A stretch of DNA of 64,000 bases from Pontibacter aydingkolensis (GTDB taxonomy: Bacteria > Bacteroidota > Bacteroidia > Cytophagales > Hymenobacteraceae), in contig NZ_JAHYXK010000001.1 of assembly GCF_019443125.1 (NCBI RefSeq), positions 261,608-325,607 on the forward strand. The letters run 5' to 3'. Position 1 is the stretch's first letter, and every line of letters starts with the position of its first letter. The translations under genes were made by a program, and so were the position numbers. The notes under the pieces were generated by a model. The model did not search any database. It saw only the letters and a list, made by a program, of their open reading frames with translations, and had not been told where the DNA came from. This document shows, piece after piece, positions 26,092 through 33,992 of the stretch.

Positions 26092-27504
26092 ATGCCTGCC
26101 TTACTCTTATACCTCCTGAAAGCAAACGCCGCACTGGTACTGTTTTACCTGACGTACCATTTTGTGCTGCGACGACTAACCTTTTACCACCTGAACCGGG
26201 CTTTCCTGCTATTTGGGATTGTATTTTCTGTGATCTACCCTTTTGTAGACCTCCAAAGCCTGTTTAACAAGCACCAGGAACTGGCGGTAGTAAATACTTA
26301 CGTAGCTGCCATACCTGCCTTTACAGTGGCTCCAGCCATACCCGCGGAAACCTCTTTTGACTATTGGCAATTGCCGGTATACTTGTTCTGGCTGGGCGCA
26401 GCAGCAGTAGCGGTCAGGTTGCTGCTTCAGTTCGCTTCGCTTTACAAGATCCATACTTTATCGGTACCTGCCACGCATAAGGGCATAAACTACAGGCAGG
26501 TTAAAAGTATAAATCATGCCTTTTCGTTCTGGCAGACTATTTACCTGAACCCTGAGCAGCACAAGCAGCACGAGTTAGACGCCATACTTAACCACGAGCA
26601 GGTGCATGTAAAAGGCTGGCATACACTGGATGTACTATTATCAGAGCTAAGCACCATTTTTTACTGGTTTAACCCGGGTGGCTGGCTCATGAAGCGGGCT
26701 GTAAAAGAAAACCTGGAGTTTATTGCCGACCAGAATGTACTCACCGCCAGCGTGGATCGCAAAGATTACCAATACCTCCTCCTGAAAGTTACCGGCATTT
26801 CGGAGCCTCAAATAGCTAACCAATTTAATTTCTCACCACTTAAAACAAGAATAGCCATGATGAACAAAATGCCAAGTACCAAAGCCAATCAGCTAAGGTT
26901 GCTGATCGTGCTACCACTCGTTGCCATGTTACTGGTAGCTTTTAGAAATGCTGAATTGCCAATGCCCGGAAATGAAGCAGGCAAAGACGCAACAATGCAG
27001 GATAATGCAAATCAGCCAGATGCCTACAAAGCCTTTTTAAGCCGAAACCCAACAATTAAGTATGTAGACTGGACACTGAGCGATAGAGAAGACGGAGAAA
27101 ACTTTATCAATATCTACTTAAAATCCGGGGCTACTGAAAAATACAACTTAAACGACAGCAAAAGTATAGCCACTGCAGAGAGAAAGTATGGTACGCTGCC
27201 AAGTCTTCCGGCTCCTCCGCCTCCAGTTCCTAATAATTTAACAGAGTACATCCCGGAAGAAAGTAATCGCCACGACGACCATAAGGCATTCCTTAAACGC
27301 AACCCGGATGTGAAAGAAATTGGCTGGCGAATGGGGGAAATGAAAGACAGAAAAATCAGGCTCCTGGTGATTTACCTGAAGTCTGGAGACACAGAGGTTT
27401 ATGATCTGGACCACAGTTACCTTGTAGCCAGAGCTGAGAATAAGTATGGCGAACTACCTAATCTTCCGCCACCACCACCGCCTGTTAGAATCAGAAAGAA
27501 CTAG
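26092..27504 (+). CDS. BlaR1-type M56 sensor protease with two C-terminal repeats
   Basis: The 470-aa membrane protein has helices at about residues 3-25, 36-53, 95-117 and 269-284. The gluzincin site is HEQVH (168-172), with a later NLEFIADQNVL glutamate. BlaR1-type proteases cut the BlaI partner encoded just upstream when the outer part senses a signal. The penicillin-binding sensor domain of true BlaR1 is absent. Instead, after the last helix come two copies of a roughly 70-residue unit (310-379 and 395-466), each with AFLxRNP, an IYLKSG or IYLKSGDTE strand, and KYGxLPxLP followed by a proline run. No TonB-like end is seen. The repeats are likely the periplasmic sensor part; the signal is unknown. 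Confidence 0.9.
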   Translation: MPALLLYLLKANAALVLFYLTYHFVLRRLTFYHLNRAFLLFGIVFSVIYPFVDLQSLFNKHQELAVVNTYVAAIPAFTVAPAIPAETSFDYWQLPVYLFWLGAAAVAVRLLLQFASLYKIHTLSVPATHKGINYRQVKSINHAFSFWQTIYLNPEQHKQHELDAILNHEQVHVKGWHTLDVLLSELSTIFYWFNPGGWLMKRAVKENLEFIADQNVLTASVDRKDYQYLLLKVTGISEPQIANQFNFSPLKTRIAMMNKMPSTKANQLRLLIVLPLVAMLLVAFRNAELPMPGNEAGKDATMQDNANQPDAYKAFLSRNPTIKYVDWTLSDREDGENFINIYLKSGATEKYNLNDSKSIATAERKYGTLPSLPAPPPPVPNNLTEYIPEESNRHDDHKAFLKRNPDVKEIGWRMGEMKDRKIRLLVIYLKSGDTEVYDLDHSYLVARAENKYGELPNLPPPPPPVRIRKN

Positions 27505-27517
27505 TTTATACTTTCTA

Positions 27518-27561
27518 GAGAAGGCCCTTAAGAAAATCACCATCTTCTTAGGGGCCTTCTC
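27518..27561 (+). terminator. Hairpin after the M56 gene
   Basis: GAGAAGGCCC and GGGCCTTCTC close an outer stem, with TTAAGA/TCTTA pairing inside. The T-run is poor (CATTCTG), so terminator strength is uncertain. Confidence 0.55.
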
Positions 27562-27630
27562 ATTCTGCAGTTATGTACCTGCAGTGCTCTAGCTACTTTC
27601 CTGTTACACAGTATATTTCTAGTACATGTA

Positions 27631-27661
27631 TTGCATATCAGATAAAGTCTTTCTATCTTTG
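27631..27661 (+). promoter_or_regulatory. Promoter of the rplM-rpsI-rpsB operon
   Basis: TTG (27631-27633), 20 bp, TATCTTTG (27654-27661) is an exact Bacteroidota promoter, 66 bp before rplM. The leader between them is AT-rich, with no obvious L13-binding structure. Confidence 0.78.
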
Positions 27662-27727
27662 TGACCATTTTTCAAAGACCGAAAAATAGAATAGTTAAAA
27701 TAAATAAATCGCTTACAACCACTAAAA

Positions 27728-28177
27728 ATGGATCATTTAAGTTATAAGACCCTTACTGTCAACAAGAAGACAGCCAACAAAGGCTGGGTGATTGTTGATG
27801 CAGGTCAAGGAAGCTTGGGTCGCGTGGCGTCTGAAATCGCCAAGATCCTGAAAGGCAAGCATAAGCCTTCGTACACTCCTAATGCTGACTGCGGAGACAA
27901 CGTAATCGTTATCAACTCTGATAATGTACGTTTCACAGGCCGTAAGTGGGATCAGAAGTACTACCTGTCGCACACTGGTTACCCAGGCGGTCAGAGACAG
28001 ACTTCTCCACGTGAGCTAAAGGCTAAATCATCAACGCTGCTCGTAGAGCGCGCAGTTCGTGGCATGTTGCCTAAAGGCCCACTAGGTCGCGAGCTATTCA
28101 GAAATCTTCATGTTTTTACAGGAAGCGAGCATCCATTTGCAGCTCAGCAGCCTAAAGAATTAACCTTCAACATTTAA
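27728..28177 (+). CDS. rplM: 50S ribosomal protein L13
   Basis: The 149-aa protein is full-length L13, an early 23S rRNA binder in large-subunit assembly. It shows KGWVIVDAGQGSLGRVASEIAKIL near residues 18-41 and NSDNVRFTGRKWDQKYYLSHTGYPGG in the middle, then RAVRGMLPKGPLGRELFRNLHVF. rpsI follows 5 bp after its stop, the standard pairing. No AAGTATA word lies within it, unlike most genes here. Confidence 0.98.
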   Translation: MDHLSYKTLTVNKKTANKGWVIVDAGQGSLGRVASEIAKILKGKHKPSYTPNADCGDNVIVINSDNVRFTGRKWDQKYYLSHTGYPGGQRQTSPRELKAKSSTLLVERAVRGMLPKGPLGRELFRNLHVFTGSEHPFAAQQPKELTFNI

Positions 28178-28182
28178 TTTTA

Positions 28183-28569
28183 ATGGAAGTTATCAATACA
28201 TCTGGTAGAAGAAAAACCTCGGTGGCTCGTATCTACATGACGGCCGGGCAAGGGAATATCACTATTAACGGTAAAGATATCAAGGCGTACTTCCCTAACG
28301 AAGTACTGCAAACTATAGTAAATCAGCCGTTTCAAACCTTAGATCTAATTGGCAAGTACGATATTACTGCTAATCTAAAAGGTGGTGGTGTAAGCGGCCA
28401 GGCTGAGGCACTAAGACTTGCTATATCTAAAGCACTGGTAGTTGAGAACGCCGAGACTAAGTCAGCCCTTCGTAAAGAAGGATTCATCACTCGTGACCCA
28501 CGTATGGTGGAGCGTAAGAAGTTCGGTAAGCGTAAAGCACGTCGTTCATTCCAGTTCAGTAAACGTTAA
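28183..28569 (+). CDS. rpsI: 30S ribosomal protein S9
   Basis: The 128-aa S9 has the TSGRRKTSVARIYMTAGQG start, GGGVSGQAEALRLAISKAL in the middle and the basic end RKKFGKRKARRSFQFSKR, whose final lysine-arginine reaches the P-site tRNA in the ribosome. It is the second gene of the operon, 21 bp before rpsB. Confidence 0.98.
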   Translation: MEVINTSGRRKTSVARIYMTAGQGNITINGKDIKAYFPNEVLQTIVNQPFQTLDLIGKYDITANLKGGGVSGQAEALRLAISKALVVENAETKSALRKEGFITRDPRMVERKKFGKRKARRSFQFSKR

Positions 28570-28590
28570 TATTTTAGGTGTATCAAAAAC

Positions 28591-29358
28591 ATGGCAAGTA
28601 CTAATTATAAAGAATTACTTGAGGCAGGTGTTCACTTTGGCCACCTTACCCGCAAGTGGGATCCTAAAATGGCACCGTATATCTTCATGGAGAAGAACGG
28701 TATCCATATCATTGACTTAAACAAGACATTGGTTGCGCTTGATGAGGCTTCTGCCGCTATCAAGAACATCGCAAAGTCTGGCCGTAAGATCTTGTTCGTT
28801 GCTACTAAAAAGCAGGCGCAGGACATCGTAGCGGAAGAGGCAAGACGTCTTAAAATGCCTTACGTTACCGATCGTTGGTTAGGCGGTATGCTTACTAACT
28901 TCGCTACTGTGCGTAAGTCTCTTAAGAAAATGTCTACTATCGATAAGATGGTGAAAGACAACACTGCTTATGCAGCTATCGCAAAGCGTGAAAGACTAAT
29001 GCTTTCTCGTGAGCGTGAGAAACTGGAGCGTGTTCTTGGCGGTATCGCTGATCTTTCAAGACTGCCTGCAGCGCTATTCATCGTTGACGTGAAGCGTGAG
29101 CACATTGCAGTTAAAGAAGCTCACAAGCTTAACCTGCCTGTTTTCGCTATCTGCGATACTAACTCTAACCCAGAGCTGGTAGATTTCCCAATCCCTGCAA
29201 ACGACGACGCATCTAAGTCTGTATCTCTTATCGTTTCTCTGATCGGTAAGGCTATCGAGGAAGGTCTGTCTGAGCGTAAGGTTGACAAAGAGGAAACTGA
29301 GCGTAAGCGTTCTGAAGAAGAAGGCATCAAGGCTAAACAAGAAGCAGACGAGCAATAG
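28591..29358 (+). CDS. rpsB: 30S ribosomal protein S2
   Basis: The 255-aa S2 includes GVHFGHLTRKWDPKMAPYIF, the KKQAQDIVAEEA and RWLGGMLTNFATV segments and VDVKREHIAVKEA/NLPVFAICDTNSNP near the end. The C-terminal tail is acidic and lysine-rich (residues about 228-255). It follows rpsI and is closed by a perfect 13-bp hairpin, with tsf beyond it, the common bacterial gene order. Confidence 0.98.
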   Translation: MASTNYKELLEAGVHFGHLTRKWDPKMAPYIFMEKNGIHIIDLNKTLVALDEASAAIKNIAKSGRKILFVATKKQAQDIVAEEARRLKMPYVTDRWLGGMLTNFATVRKSLKKMSTIDKMVKDNTAYAAIAKRERLMLSREREKLERVLGGIADLSRLPAALFIVDVKREHIAVKEAHKLNLPVFAICDTNSNPELVDFPIPANDDASKSVSLIVSLIGKAIEEGLSERKVDKEETERKRSEEEGIKAKQEADEQ

Positions 29359-29384
29359 TCAATTGTTCATATTGCAATAACAAT

Positions 29385-29427
29385 AAACTGAACATTGGGC
29401 TTTGCTGCTTCAATGTTCAGTTTGTTT
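29385..29427 (+). terminator. Terminator between rpsB and tsf
   Basis: AAACTGAACATTG (29385-29397) and CAATGTTCAGTTT (29411-29423) form a perfect 13-bp stem followed by GTTTTA. It may separate or attenuate tsf expression. Confidence 0.75.
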
Positions 29428-29546
29428 TAGGGGAATTAGGAAGCAGACAAAAGATATTTTGACAAAGGACAAAAGACCTTAGCTTACTACTCCCCGCTAA
29501 ATACAGAATTCTTAATTATTAATTCATAATTCTTAATTATAAAAAA

Positions 29547-30380
29547 ATGGCTATTACAGCACAAGACGTTAACAGACTGCGCCAGGAAACCGGAGCAGGT
29601 ATGATGGACTGCAAGAAAGCGCTTACAGAAGCTAACGGCGATTTCGAAGCTGCTAAAGATATTCTGCGTAAGGCAGGTCAGAAAATTGCCAGCAAGCGTG
29701 CTGACAACGTTACTTCTGAAGGTATTGTTCTTACTCAGGTAAACGCAGATGGTAACAACGGTAAAGTAGTTGCACTTGCTTGCGAAACTGAGCCAGTTTC
29801 TAAAGTTGCTGACTTCAAGAGCTTAGCACAGAGAGTTATGGATACTGCTGTATCTACTAACGCTGGTACAAAAGAAGAACTTCTTGCTGCAAACCAGGAA
29901 GATGGCCGTTCACTTCAGGACCACATCACTGACCTGATGGGTAAGATCGGTGAGAAAATTGACGTAGTATCTTACGAGACTGTAAACGCTGACCAGGTTG
30001 TTGCTTACACGCACTCTACTGGTAAATTAGGTGTATTAGTAGGTCTTGTAAACACTAACGGCACAGACGTAACTGAAGTTGGTAAAGACGTAGCGATGCA
30101 GATTGCTGCCATGAACCCGGTTGCTTTGGACAAAGAAGGTGTTGACGCTGCTACTGTAGAGCGTGAGATCGAGATCGGTAAAGAGCAGGCGCGTGCTGAA
30201 GGCAAGCCAGAGCAAATGCTTGAGAAAATTGCTCAGGGTAAACTGAACAAATTCTACAAAGAGAACACGTTGCTTAACCAGGAGTTCGTAAAAGACTCTT
30301 CTTTAACTATCGCGCAGCTGCTTGACAAAACAAGCAAAGGCATGACAGTTAACGACTTCAAGCGTGTAGCTATCGCTTAA
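29547..30380 (+). CDS. tsf: Elongation factor Ts
   Basis: The 277-aa factor exchanges GDP for GTP on EF-Tu. The N-terminal UBA-like part has VNRLRQETGAGMMDCKKALTEANGD and the core has ASKRADNVTSEGIV and VVALACETEPVSK. The following stretch carries SLQDHITDLMGKIGEKI and the dimer-like core, with LLNQEFVKDSSLTIAQLL near the end. An AT-rich stretch (29507-29546, AATTCTTAATTATTAATTC type) precedes the ATG, and no Shine-Dalgarno is seen. A strong terminator follows. Confidence 0.98.
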   Translation: MAITAQDVNRLRQETGAGMMDCKKALTEANGDFEAAKDILRKAGQKIASKRADNVTSEGIVLTQVNADGNNGKVVALACETEPVSKVADFKSLAQRVMDTAVSTNAGTKEELLAANQEDGRSLQDHITDLMGKIGEKIDVVSYETVNADQVVAYTHSTGKLGVLVGLVNTNGTDVTEVGKDVAMQIAAMNPVALDKEGVDAATVEREIEIGKEQARAEGKPEQMLEKIAQGKLNKFYKENTLLNQEFVKDSSLTIAQLLDKTSKGMTVNDFKRVAIA

Positions 30381-30402
30381 GTATAAGCTGAAAGTATAAA
30401 GG

Positions 30403-30434
30403 AAACGCCCCTGAGAAATCAGAGGCGTTTTTTT
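30403..30434 (+). terminator. tsf terminator
   Basis: AAACGCC-CTGA, GAAA loop, TCAG-GGCGTTT, then a T run. Typical intrinsic terminator. Confidence 0.9.
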
Positions 30435-30504
30435 GTTTTGGTTTCATACAACGGATTTGTTCAGCCGAAGCCCTTAGCTTAACAAGGGTTAACGCTGCAC
30501 TTGA

Positions 30505-30804
30505 TTAGGCTGCGTTTTTCTCAAATCGTTTTATGGATTCCAATTCTTGCTGCTTGTTAGCCTTCTCTTCTTCTAAATCGTAATCATCTTGCAAACCAAG
30601 CCAGAACTTAGGGGAGGTTCCAAAGTAGTAGCTTAGCCTTAATGCCGTGTCTGCTGTGATGCGCCTGTTGCCTTTTAAAATTTCAGATATTCGGGTCTGC
30701 GGTATTCCAATGTCCTTTGAGAGTCTATAAGCTGTGATGTTAAAAGGAATTAGAAATTCTTCTTGCAGTATTTCTCCTGGATGGATATTAGGTAGTCGCT
30801 CCAT
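30505..30804 (-). CDS. higA: HigA-family antitoxin
   Basis: The 99-aa antitoxin has an N-terminal IHPGEILQEEFL motif typical of HigA/VapI and an XRE helix-turn-helix (about residues 22-75: AYRLSKDIGIPQTRISEILKG, ITADTALRLSYYFG). The acidic, lysine-rich tail (residues 76-99) is where HigA proteins neutralise the toxin. It lies 10 bp downstream of the toxin gene, the toxin-first order specific to HigBA. It should repress the operon by binding the 39-bp dyad at the toxin start. Confidence 0.93.
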   Translation of the reverse strand: MERLPNIHPGEILQEEFLIPFNITAYRLSKDIGIPQTRISEILKGNRRITADTALRLSYYFGTSPKFWLGLQDDYDLEEEKANKQQELESIKRFEKNAA

Positions 30805-30814
30805 TTTTTTCTTC

Positions 30815-31096
30815 TTAGTGGTAATCTATAATTTCTACTTCTGATGCCTGGCCGTTATTCCATTGAAAGATGATTCTCCATTGGCTGTTTATCCTGATGC
30901 TATAGAATTCTTTCAGATTTCCAGCTAACTTTTCTAATCTGTTGGAAGGAGGAATTCGAAGGTCAGCGATATCTTGAGAGTTATGAAGCATTCTTAATTT
31001 ACGTCTTCCAATCGTCTGGATTTCAACAGGCAGCTTCGCTACCCTTTCTCCGTTCCAGATTTTTTCAGTTTCTTTTGACCCAAAAGACAGAATCAT
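30815..31096 (-). CDS. higB: HigB-family toxin (RelE superfamily)
   Basis: From the ATG at 31096 the product is 93 aa, starting MILSFGSKETEKIWNGERV. It has the HigB pattern IGRRKLRMLHNSQDIADLRIPPSNRLEKLAG and the core YSIRINSQWRIIFQW with the catalytic-region arginines. HigB cuts mRNA on the ribosome. A TTG nine codons upstream would extend it into the operator and is unlikely. The antitoxin gene follows, and the operator dyad overlaps the start. Only sequence supports activity; degradation of the toxin would leave the same pattern. Confidence 0.92.
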   Translation of the reverse strand: MILSFGSKETEKIWNGERVAKLPVEIQTIGRRKLRMLHNSQDIADLRIPPSNRLEKLAGNLKEFYSIRINSQWRIIFQWNNGQASEVEIIDYH

Positions 31097-31133
31097 ACTT
31101 ACTTTTAACGTTACTAACGCCAAAAGTAAGTAT
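31095..31133 (-). promoter_or_regulatory. 39-bp dyad operator/promoter of higBA
   Basis: Centred on 31114, ATACTTACTTTT, AA, CGTTA, C, TAACG, CC, AAAAGTAAGTAT is symmetric except for two central pairs. The minus strand has TACTTTTG (complement of 31121-31128), a TAnnTTTG -7 box, inside one arm. The other arm covers the toxin ATG. This is what an autorepressed toxin-antitoxin operon should look like. Confidence 0.8.
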
Positions 31134-31210
31134 TAAGTTTAATCCTAAAAAGATTTGAAGTGTTTTAATCTTTGAAATACAGCCTGACTAGTGGGTAAAT
31201 GTAATTTGAA

Positions 31211-31453
31211 TTACTCATTCCTCCTGATCGTGCTCACAAACGCATCGCGCATATCCTGGAAACGGTTAAGAACGGCTTCGATAAATTCATCATCTATCAA
31301 GGCTTTCACGTCTTCATCTCCATTTACTTCAGTCTCTTCTATCTTGTAAATCTGCTCCAGGTTAGCTTTCTCCAGCTTTAGAATATACTTTCCGTTGTAG
31401 GAGTGCAAGGTGATTTTAACGTGGGGGTTTGGTATATCTGCTATTACTCTCAT
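31211..31453 (-). CDS. Small hypothetical protein, 80 aa
   Basis: The 80-aa protein is acidic and soluble, with no signal peptide or membrane segment. It has a beta-like start (MRVIADIPNPHVKITLHSYNG) and a helical end (DEFIEAVLNRFQDMRDAFVST). I recognise no family. It lies on the same strand as higBA, 115 bp upstream of the operator, and is followed by a gap with repeats. It may be a regulator-sized accessory protein, but nothing proves it. Confidence 0.6.
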   Translation of the reverse strand: MRVIADIPNPHVKITLHSYNGKYILKLEKANLEQIYKIEETEVNGDEDVKALIDDEFIEAVLNRFQDMRDAFVSTIRRNE

Positions 31454-31546
31454 GGTATAAATTGCTTAATGGTTAAACTGTTGAATTGTTTGTCGGGGAG
31501 AGATTAACCCATCCCTGCCCATCCAAGGAAGGGAATTAGAAAAAAT

Positions 31547-31629
31547 TGTCATCTCGAACAGCGTGAGAGATCTATCTGAAACTAGCTCTAGAAAATTCTA
31601 AAAAGATCTCTCCTATCGTCGAGATGACA
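31547..31629. repeat. 83-bp imperfect hairpin, GTCATCTCGA...TCGAGATGAC, copy 1
   Basis: TGTCATCTCGA (31547-31557) is mirrored by TCGAGATGACA (31619-31629), with GAGAGATCT and AGATCTCTC pairing inside. Copy 2 is at 46132-46217. The gap also carries CCCATCCCTGCCCATCCAAG (31508-31527) and CTTTTGTCA-type words (31670-31705) found elsewhere in the window. Confidence 0.8.
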
Positions 31630-31713
31630 GCTTAGGTATAAGCTGGTTAAATCAGAAAATCTTTTATCCTTTGTCAAAAATCCTTTTGTCACAAAAAGCC
31701 TTTTGTCAAAACA

Positions 31714-33531
31714 CTACACCTTCTCCTCTATCTCAATGCCCATCAGCTGCATTAGCTTGCTGGCGTTAAAGCTACGGCAAATACCCTCGCGTAGTTTATA
31801 ATCGAACTTTATTTCGTCGCCTATGATGTCGCTGTTGAAGCTGTAATTGTATACGCTGCCGGGCAGCTCCTGCTCCATAGCGCCCAACTCCAGGTCGTGG
31901 GTTGAGATAAAGCCGGAGGCGTTGCGCTTGTGCAGCTGCCGAATAAGGGCCATAGCGCCGGCGTGGCGGTCGCGGGAGTTAGTACCTTTCAGTATCTCAT
32001 CTAAGAAGTAAAACACCGGCTGGCCCTGCTCTGTTAGCTCCGGCAGCATACGCAGTCGCTTTAGCTCGGCATAGAACGAAGAAGTATTTTCAGAAAGGTT
32101 ATCAGCGGTGCGCATGGCAGTGTATACTTGTGTCGGGGTTACAGTCATACTTTCAGCACAAACAGGTGCACCCATTTGCGCCATTACCATGTTTATACCC
32201 ACGGTTCGCAAAAAAGTAGTTTTACCGGACATGTTTGAGCCTGTTACTACCATGGTTTTGCCTGCACCCTGCATTTCAAAATCATTAGCAACAGGTGTAA
32301 CAGAGAAAATAAGCGGGTGAGCCAGTTCCTTTGTCTTTAAATCGAAAGGCTGATCAGAAAGTACAGGAATGGCATAACCCGGATGCGCGTGCTGGAAAGC
32401 GGCTATACTTGCCAGCGCTTCTATTTCGCCCAGCGTATTCAGCATTTCCTCCAGTTGCGGCAGGTATCTCTCGCGCCAGTTTTCCAGGCGGTACATCCAC
32501 ACAAAATCCCACATCAAAATAGTGTTCAGGAAAAACGACATCAGGGTGCTGAGCCTCCACGAGAAGTAGTCGATGATGTTAGCCAGCTTATCTATGATGA
32601 CAGATCCTTTTGTGCCGGATTGCTGCAGCTTCGCTTGTAACTTTATCAGTACTGCAGAAGTAAACTGTTTTTGCTCGATGTGCTGCAGCTGTCTGGTGTA
32701 GCTACGCATGGCCTCGTAAATGCCCGTACTATTATCGTAATATTCATCGCGCTCTACCCTGTACTTATGCCCAATCAGGTACTGCACTGCCAGGAAAGCC
32801 GTAGCAACATAGCCGGAAACAGCTCCGTAAGCCCAGGCTGCTATAGCAGCAAGCGTAAGTATGGGAAGTATAAATACCAGTGCCTTTAGCCAGCCGCGCT
32901 CTTTGTAAAAAGACTTTTCGGAGAACCACCGGATAAAACCGTCTGCTGTAGCTTCGTCGTGCTTAAAATGGCGGGGCAATGCTATCAGTTCCTGTAGCCA
33001 GTCCAGTTGCTTATCATCAGCCAGTTCTGCCACCGCCTGCTGCCGCTGAAGTATAACCGGAGCAGGTGCAGCCTTGCGAAACCAGCGTGCTAACGTAAGC
33101 TCGCCAATACTTGTAACAGAGCGGTTTACCAGCTGAAACAAAGAACTCTGCCCGAAAATATCCAGGTCGGAAGTATAAGGATGATGGTCGTCGATAAACA
33201 GATTACCACCATCAAACGCTTGTAGCCTGCCGTGTAGCCTGTCTATTTCTTCCTCGTTTATCTTGCGCAGCAAAACAAGCTGCTGGTGTATAAACTCCAG
33301 CCTGCTGTGCCAGCGCATTACAAGTATAAACAGTATATAAAATACAAGTATGGCGATGGCCCCAAATGTATGATTGTCGGTGCTGAAGAAATAGTAAGCT
33401 GTACCGGCACCAGCTAAAAACACCGCTACCCGCAACCACGACACCCACCTCGATTTGGTGGCGGCACGCTTTTCCTGGTCGGCCAGCGTTTCGGACCGCT
33501 GCCTGTAAAATTCTTCTCTGTTCGTGTTCAA
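31714..33531 (-). CDS. Membrane-anchored MutS-like ATPase
   Basis: The 605-aa protein begins with helical, hydrophobic segments (about residues 28-46 and 54-71, and again near 215-250), then a MutS-type clamp/lever region and a C-terminal ATPase. The ATPase shows Walker A GSNMSGKTT, the MAQMGAPVCA segment, and Walker B YFLDEILKGTNSRDR with the D-loop, followed by STHDLELGAMEQ. The mismatch-binding N-terminal domains of MutS1 and the Smr nuclease domain of MutS2 are both missing. Such short MutS-like proteins are common in Bacteroidota but their role is unsettled, and mismatch repair is not shown. RidA lies 17 bp upstream on the same strand. Confidence 0.88.
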   Translation of the reverse strand: MNTNREEFYRQRSETLADQEKRAATKSRWVSWLRVAVFLAGAGTAYYFFSTDNHTFGAIAILVFYILFILVMRWHSRLEFIHQQLVLLRKINEEEIDRLHGRLQAFDGGNLFIDDHHPYTSDLDIFGQSSLFQLVNRSVTSIGELTLARWFRKAAPAPVILQRQQAVAELADDKQLDWLQELIALPRHFKHDEATADGFIRWFSEKSFYKERGWLKALVFILPILTLAAIAAWAYGAVSGYVATAFLAVQYLIGHKYRVERDEYYDNSTGIYEAMRSYTRQLQHIEQKQFTSAVLIKLQAKLQQSGTKGSVIIDKLANIIDYFSWRLSTLMSFFLNTILMWDFVWMYRLENWRERYLPQLEEMLNTLGEIEALASIAAFQHAHPGYAIPVLSDQPFDLKTKELAHPLIFSVTPVANDFEMQGAGKTMVVTGSNMSGKTTFLRTVGINMVMAQMGAPVCAESMTVTPTQVYTAMRTADNLSENTSSFYAELKRLRMLPELTEQGQPVFYFLDEILKGTNSRDRHAGAMALIRQLHKRNASGFISTHDLELGAMEQELPGSVYNYSFNSDIIGDEIKFDYKLREGICRSFNASKLMQLMGIEIEEKV

Positions 33532-33548
33532 AACTATGGATTTATACT

Positions 33549-33992
33549 TTAGCTATTAGCAGGCACATCAATAGTGGCGATGCACTTCAGTTCAATGGCA
33601 ATAGGTGTGGGTAGTTTGTTTATCTCCACAGTAGTACGGCAGGGCTGGTTATCCTTAAAATACTCTGCGTAAAGTTTGTTGTATGTGGCAAAATCGTCTT
33701 TCATGTTTGTCAGAAACACCGTCACATCTACCAAGTTATCCCAGCTTGACCCGGCATCTTCTAAAATGTAGCGTACGTTCTGGAAAACAGAGCGACATTG
33801 CTTCTCGATGTCGTATGACGATATGTTGCCGTTCTCATCCAGTTCCACACCTGGTATCCGTTTTGTGCCACGTTCTCTTGGCCCTACTCCTGATAAAAAC
33901 AGCAGGTTACCCACGCGACGCGCATGCGGATAAAGGCCCACAGGCTCGGGTGCTTTAGAGGAGTTCAGTAATTCTTTGTTATCAGTTGCCAT
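33549..33992 (-). CDS. RidA-family deaminase
   Basis: The 147-aa protein is a YjgF/YER057c/UK114 fold: LLFLSGVGPRERGTKRIPGV near the start and QCRSVFQNVRYILEDAGSSWDNLVDVTVFLTNM in the middle, then PCRTTVEINKLPTPIAIELKCIATI with the arginine that binds the substrate carboxylate. RidA hydrolyses reactive enamines formed by PLP enzymes; some relatives are 2-aminomuconate deaminases of tryptophan breakdown, which this sequence (GPRERGTK) also resembles. It precedes the MutS-like gene by 17 bp. Confidence 0.92.
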   Translation of the reverse strand: MATDNKELLNSSKAPEPVGLYPHARRVGNLLFLSGVGPRERGTKRIPGVELDENGNISSYDIEKQCRSVFQNVRYILEDAGSSWDNLVDVTVFLTNMKDDFATYNKLYAEYFKDNQPCRTTVEINKLPTPIAIELKCIATIDVPANS

